DNA of 64,000 nt from JAVHYG01 sp040390025 (GTDB lineage Bacteria > Pseudomonadota > Gammaproteobacteria > Diplorickettsiales > Diplorickettsiaceae): positions 75,720 through 139,719 of the forward strand of contig JAZJZD010000007.1 in the NCBI GenBank assembly GCA_040390025.1. The letters are read 5' to 3'. The notes beneath the pieces are model-generated. The model worked only from the letters and a program-made list of their open reading frames with translations. It ran no database searches and had not been told where the DNA came from. Each line of letters starts with the position of its first letter. The first letter of the stretch is position 1. The translations under genes were made by a program, and so were the position numbers. This document shows, in pieces, positions 60,682 to 64,000 of this stretch.

Positions 60682-61806
60682 ATGCACAAAAATGAAAGTT
60701 ACCCAATAAATTTTAGGGAAAATTTTATTAAGTCTATACAAAAGACTTTGAGTGAAGCGGGGCTTGCTATTCAAGAATATAATGAATGCTTGAGAGAAAT
60801 TGGAACTAAAACTTTTCCTGAGCTGAATGAATGTCTTAAGTATCTATTCAAAAATAATTCCTTAACAGATAACAATTTCAAACAACTATTTTTTCCTTCG
60901 GAAAGAAACCGTTTATCTATATCGTTAAAATTAAAGCTCCTTAAGGAATTACACCAAAAAAACCTATTAAATCAACATAACCTAGATAATATTTTTTATA
61001 ACCCGGCGTTACATGGGCAAAGTTTGAGAAACGTTATTAAAGCGCTCTTAAAAGAAAATTTAATTACACAAGATAATTTAGATAAAATTTTATTACATAC
61101 GGATGTTGCAAACTTAATAAAAGTAATAGATATTTTTTATCCAGCGGGCAGTAGCGAATATGGCATTGTCACACAGGATTTTTTAGATAAAATCACTTCC
61201 CAAAATGATTTAGCAAGATTTAGCCATTTATTATCTTATATCTCGGATTCTATCTGGCTTGATAGTAATGAACTTTTAGCTTCTTTCGATAAATTAATTC
61301 ATTGTAATAATAAGCTTGACGATCAAAAAATCGTAACAGAAAACAAACAACAACTGGATTATTCAACTATTGCTAAGGGACATATTGATAGAATTTTAGA
61401 CAAATGTAACGTGGCACTTACGTCACAAGCGGCCGCTGACGTTTTTAACCGTGATGAAGCAGCCCCATTACCAATAGATATGAAGTATGCCGCTATAATA
61501 AAAAATGCAGGAATAGCCGACAAAGTGGAGCAGGGTGATAGTACGTCATTGTCCCTATCCGTGCAGGGCATCGATGAAGCTAGCCAAAGTAAGCAGTTGG
61601 ATATAGGTAAGTTTCTTCTATTATTAAATTATGGTTTTTTTAAGATAACCGGAGTTAAAAATGACTTTATTTCCAATAATCGATCTACTGAGATTGAGTC
61701 TGTCACCAACTTCAAGGCAAATAGGGCAGATATCATAGATAAAAAACTAGGTAAAGCTATTGAACTTTATGAAAACGTTGCTAGGGTTAATAGTACCCGT
61801 AGGTAA
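60682..61806 (+). CDS. Helical-repeat protein, effector-like
   Basis: 374 residues from the ATG with GGGAG upstream (a TTG one codon earlier is ignored). The middle holds repeats of about 40 residues built on N-L-(L/I)-x-Q-x-N-L-D-x-I: KNLLNQHNLDNIFYN, ENLITQDNLDKILLH, YGIVTQDFLDKITSQ. From memory, comparable LLTQxNxDxL repeats occur in large proteins of Legionellales. The C-terminus (about 255-374) looks globular: AADVFNRDEAAPLPIDMKYA, LDIGKFLLLLNYGFFKITG. No signal peptide. Function unknown. Confidence 0.65.
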   Translation: MHKNESYPINFRENFIKSIQKTLSEAGLAIQEYNECLREIGTKTFPELNECLKYLFKNNSLTDNNFKQLFFPSERNRLSISLKLKLLKELHQKNLLNQHNLDNIFYNPALHGQSLRNVIKALLKENLITQDNLDKILLHTDVANLIKVIDIFYPAGSSEYGIVTQDFLDKITSQNDLARFSHLLSYISDSIWLDSNELLASFDKLIHCNNKLDDQKIVTENKQQLDYSTIAKGHIDRILDKCNVALTSQAAADVFNRDEAAPLPIDMKYAAIIKNAGIADKVEQGDSTSLSLSVQGIDEASQSKQLDIGKFLLLLNYGFFKITGVKNDFISNNRSTEIESVTNFKANRADIIDKKLGKAIELYENVARVNSTRR

Positions 61807-61846
61807 ATAGGTAAACTTGATTCAGGTTATAAGCACATTAGCCGTT

Positions 61847-61890
61847 ATAACCCTCAATAGCACTTTATTGAGGGTTATTCAATTTTTTTT
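61847..61890 (+). terminator. Intrinsic terminator
   Basis: ATAACCCTCAATA and TATTGAGGGTTAT form a 13 bp stem, followed by TCAATTTTTTTT. About 40 bp after the helical-repeat gene. Confidence 0.92.
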
Positions 61891-62042
61891 AATTTACGTT
61901 TGAATGAAGGAAGAGGTGATTGTTGAAATTGATCATCTTTATTAGACACTTATAAATATCTCTAGTAAATAGCCCGGCACATTTTTTATTTAAATATGGT
62001 GTTATTATATACTCATAAATTCAAGCGTTATAGGTTGTAATT

Positions 62043-62831
62043 ATGACTAATGGAAATAGAGTAAACAATACAATTTCAGCAGCAGAATTAAGTCAAATAG
62101 TTGATTTTGGAAAAAAAGAAAATTTAATTTCTCGGGAAGATGCTAAAAATATAAATAATTTACTCCAGAGTACTTGTGCGGAAACTAAAGTTGTCAAAAC
62201 AATTATCTCAAAACCTAAAATAGATTTAGAAGAATTATCTGATGATCAGCTAAAAAAATTAATCGCTACTCAAGAAAAAAAAATTAAACTGTTAAAAAAA
62301 GAGGGTAGTAAAGCGTTAAAAAAATTAAAGAAAGAGAATAGTTTTGGGGCGAAACTTAAACAAATGTTGGTTTTTAGTCTAATGCTCTCTCTACTTGTGC
62401 TTACTGTGTTGCTTGCATTTTATGTCCTCGTGTTACCCCCTATAATAGCAATATCAGCTTCTGTATATTTTACAACACTTGCTATAGCGTTTCTATCTAT
62501 TTTTGTGCTTAATCTACCGTTAACTTGGTTACTAACCTCAAATAAGCGTGAACTAACTAAGTTGGAAGTAAGTTATGAAAAATTACTATTAACGGAAAAC
62601 TCATTATTGAAGCTACTTGAAGGAGAAAAAGCTAATAGAAATAAGAACTCAATAAAATTAGAAAAAGTTAATATAAATGAAAAGAACCTAACTCAAAACA
62701 AAGAGAATATAATTCCGTTTAATAAAAATAATTATAGTAAAAGTAGATTATTCCAAAATACGAGTTCTAATAATACATCTGATGATCAAGAAAAAGTTCC
62801 AAGCGCAGAATTTATGAATAAACATAAATAA
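62043..62831 (+). CDS. Unrecognised protein with a central double membrane segment between coiled coils
   Basis: 262 residues. Coiled-coil, Lys-rich N-half (DLEELSDDQLKKLIATQEKK, about 60-100), two membrane helices (about 108-131 LVFSLMLSLLVLTVLLAFY and 132-165), a second coiled coil (LTKLEVSYEKLLLTENSLLK, about 171-190) and a polar Asn-rich tail (NKNNYSKSRLFQNTSSNN). This membrane-hairpin layout is common in host-membrane-inserted effectors of intracellular bacteria, but here it is only an analogy. Weak ribosome site. Confidence 0.65.
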   Translation: MTNGNRVNNTISAAELSQIVDFGKKENLISREDAKNINNLLQSTCAETKVVKTIISKPKIDLEELSDDQLKKLIATQEKKIKLLKKEGSKALKKLKKENSFGAKLKQMLVFSLMLSLLVLTVLLAFYVLVLPPIIAISASVYFTTLAIAFLSIFVLNLPLTWLLTSNKRELTKLEVSYEKLLLTENSLLKLLEGEKANRNKNSIKLEKVNINEKNLTQNKENIIPFNKNNYSKSRLFQNTSSNNTSDDQEKVPSAEFMNKHK

Positions 62832-62958
62832 CTTCCGATAACTTGACAGACCTCCATTTAGTTCTCCATGTACTATAAGACGATTATTTTACTATATATT
62901 ATATTTTTTTAATCTGTAAGACTAATATATGTTTTAAATTAGTTAAAAGGATATTAAA

Positions 62959-63750
62959 ATGGAAACTAATGCATTAAAAACTACAAATGTAATGAAATCT
63001 ATGCGAATTAGTTATGATCTAAACATAGACGCACTTTTTGAAAAAAAATTAATGCGACTAGAAAAAAGTAAAACTAAAAAGCTATCATTATTAACAATTC
63101 GATTAAATACTATTGATATAAACGCAGAGGAATCACCACTGGATATTCCTATCGCTAGAACTAGAATAACAGAAGAAGGTAAAGTATTTTGTGAAAGTAT
63201 GGTTAGTCGTTCACAATTTAATTTACGACCTCAAGAAGAAGGAGAAGAAGAAGAAGAAAATAATCTTACTTTAGAGGGTATTAGAGTAATTGCGGATAAT
63301 AACAACACTGCTGCCTCTATTGTTATTGTAGGAGATAAAGTGGATATCGATTTTGATGCACTAGAAACAGGTTTTATATTATTGTCTGTCAATTTTACCA
63401 CCGAATACCCTAAAGCGATTAAAAAAAAGTTCCTTAATGATCCAAAAGATGCCTTTATTTACACGTTATATGATGAAGGAAATATCGCTAGTAGTGATAA
63501 AGTAACTTTCTATACAGAAAAAAATTTTACAGGGCAACGTTATACCTACAAAGTAGGCGATTCGGTTGATTTTTCTGATAATACCGATCATCCTTTAAAC
63601 GATTTATTTAAGTCAGTTAAAGTAGGCTCTAACTGTAAGCTTATAGCTTGGGAACACGGTTGGTATAAAGGAAGCAAGAAAACCTTTTTAATAGATACAC
63701 CCGATATGGGCTTCAGTGGACTATCTTCTTTTGCTATTGCTTCTAGGTAA
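62959..63750 (+). CDS. Protein with C-terminal beta-gamma-crystallin domain
   Basis: 263 residues; AAAGGA 7 bp before ATG. Residues 181-261 form two Greek-key motifs: VTFYTEKNFTGQRYTYKVGD with SVKVGSNCKLIAWEH, then GWYKGSKKTFLIDTP with FSGLSSFAIAS. Crystallin hallmarks (Y/F-x6-Y/F-x-G near the start of each key, and LSS-type Ca-binding positions) are partly kept. The N-terminal 150 residues are unrecognised and contain an acidic run (EEGEEEEENN). No signal peptide. Microbial crystallin domains often bind Ca2+ and occur in stress or surface proteins. Confidence 0.75.
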   Translation: METNALKTTNVMKSMRISYDLNIDALFEKKLMRLEKSKTKKLSLLTIRLNTIDINAEESPLDIPIARTRITEEGKVFCESMVSRSQFNLRPQEEGEEEEENNLTLEGIRVIADNNNTAASIVIVGDKVDIDFDALETGFILLSVNFTTEYPKAIKKKFLNDPKDAFIYTLYDEGNIASSDKVTFYTEKNFTGQRYTYKVGDSVDFSDNTDHPLNDLFKSVKVGSNCKLIAWEHGWYKGSKKTFLIDTPDMGFSGLSSFAIASR

Positions 63751-63778
63751 TAGCTCTTTTTTCTAACTTTCTAACACC

Positions 63779-63811
63779 TAGGGTGTGGCGGCTGGTTCCG
63801 TCCACACCCTA
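63779..63811 (+). terminator. Hairpin after the crystallin gene
   Basis: TAGGGTGTGG and CCACACCCTA, 13 nt apart, 28 bp past the stop. No T-run. Confidence 0.65.
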
Positions 63812-63894
63812 ACGTTCGAAATGCATCCTAAAATCGTATAAAAACCATAATAGGGTATAGTGCAATCCAACAAATTTAATATAGGGCTATCCAC

Positions 63895-63957
63895 ATGTCT
63901 GGGTTGACCGTGCGTACGATGAATCGCGATGAGTTCAAAGTAGAGTGTAAATTCTAA
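63895..63957 (+). pseudogene. Possible N-terminal remnant of a GNAT acetyltransferase
   Basis: A 20-residue frame, MSGLTVRTMNRDEF then KVECKF and stop. The start resembles the LTIRxMTRDEL opening of YitI-like GNAT proteins, then breaks off. The sequence following in other frames to the window edge shows no clear continuation. Weak evidence. Confidence 0.3.
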
Positions 63958-64000
63958 CTGAATTGCGACAAGTTAATTTAAACTTGTAGTATTTAAGGTT

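Overview
The window looks like chromosome of a gammaproteobacterium of the order Legionellales. An intracellular Rickettsiella/Diplorickettsia-like organism is my best guess, but this is an inference and no database was searched. The reasons are AT-rich DNA, gammaproteobacterial housekeeping genes (lolB-ispE, rsmE, rnr, rlmB, a GacA/LetA-type regulator next to uvrC, pheST-ihfA, and a fatty-acid cluster), and large eukaryote-like or effector-like repeat proteins set between the housekeeping blocks. Two runs of exactly 100 N (19242-19341 and 56083-56182) are assembly gaps, and both fall inside tandem-repeat genes.

Layout. 1-5.1 kb: ispE (cut by the window edge) and lolB on the minus strand, then rsmE, rnr and rlmB on the plus strand. 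5.3-9.1 kb: a Cys-repeat protein, small membrane or secreted proteins, tadA, tRNA-Ser and the response regulator. 9.3-17.6 kb: uvrC, pgsA, a tRNA-Gly/Cys/Leu cluster, fdxA, tsaB, a Trm112-like protein, pheS, pheT, ihfA and tRNA-Pro. 17.8-20.1 kb: an effector-like gene with 33-residue repeats. 20.3-29.2 kb: a universal stress protein, two copies of a roughly 145 bp inverted-repeat element, a DUF378-like protein, rmuC, slt, a BON-domain protein, a 26-residue membrane peptide, ssb and uvrA. 29.2-35.1 kb: seven paralogous outer-membrane beta-barrel genes in tandem on the minus strand. 35.2-46.3 kb: ubiA, coaD, a ferredoxin, rpmF, plsX, fabH, fabD, fabG, acpP, fabF, mltG, tmk, holB and tatD. 46.4-50.3 kb: a 1281-residue protein whose central repeats strongly resemble TALE-like DNA-binding repeats. 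50.3-53.4 kb: folE and metNIQ. 53.6-64 kb: an accessory region with a CI/S24-type repressor, two NrdR-type zinc-ribbon proteins, putative operators, coiled-coil and collagen-like proteins, a beta-barrel protein, helical-repeat proteins, a beta-gamma-crystallin protein and an N-acetyltransferase remnant.

Two themes stand out. First, the 46430-50275 protein combines an array of about ten repeats matching the Burkholderia TALE-like (Bat) repeat almost position by position with a C-terminal kinase-like segment. The repeats alternate between 33 residues and about 42. Second, small palindromic elements have invaded coding sequence. A block of about 200 bp sits in frame inside uvrC. The ends of a MITE-like element supply the C-terminal codons of ihfA and, less clearly, of mltG, and they abut tmk, which seems to have only a non-canonical ATT start. 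A 52 bp palindrome supplies the stop codon of the Cys-repeat protein.

The housekeeping blocks form coherent units: phospholipid and fatty-acid synthesis (plsX-fabH-fabD-fabG-acpP-fabF), phenylalanyl-tRNA synthetase with IHF, nucleotide excision repair (uvrC, uvrA) with ssb, and methionine import (metNIQ). The accessory genes have no recognisable pathway. They look like surface or host-directed proteins, plus a small prophage- or plasmid-like regulatory module.
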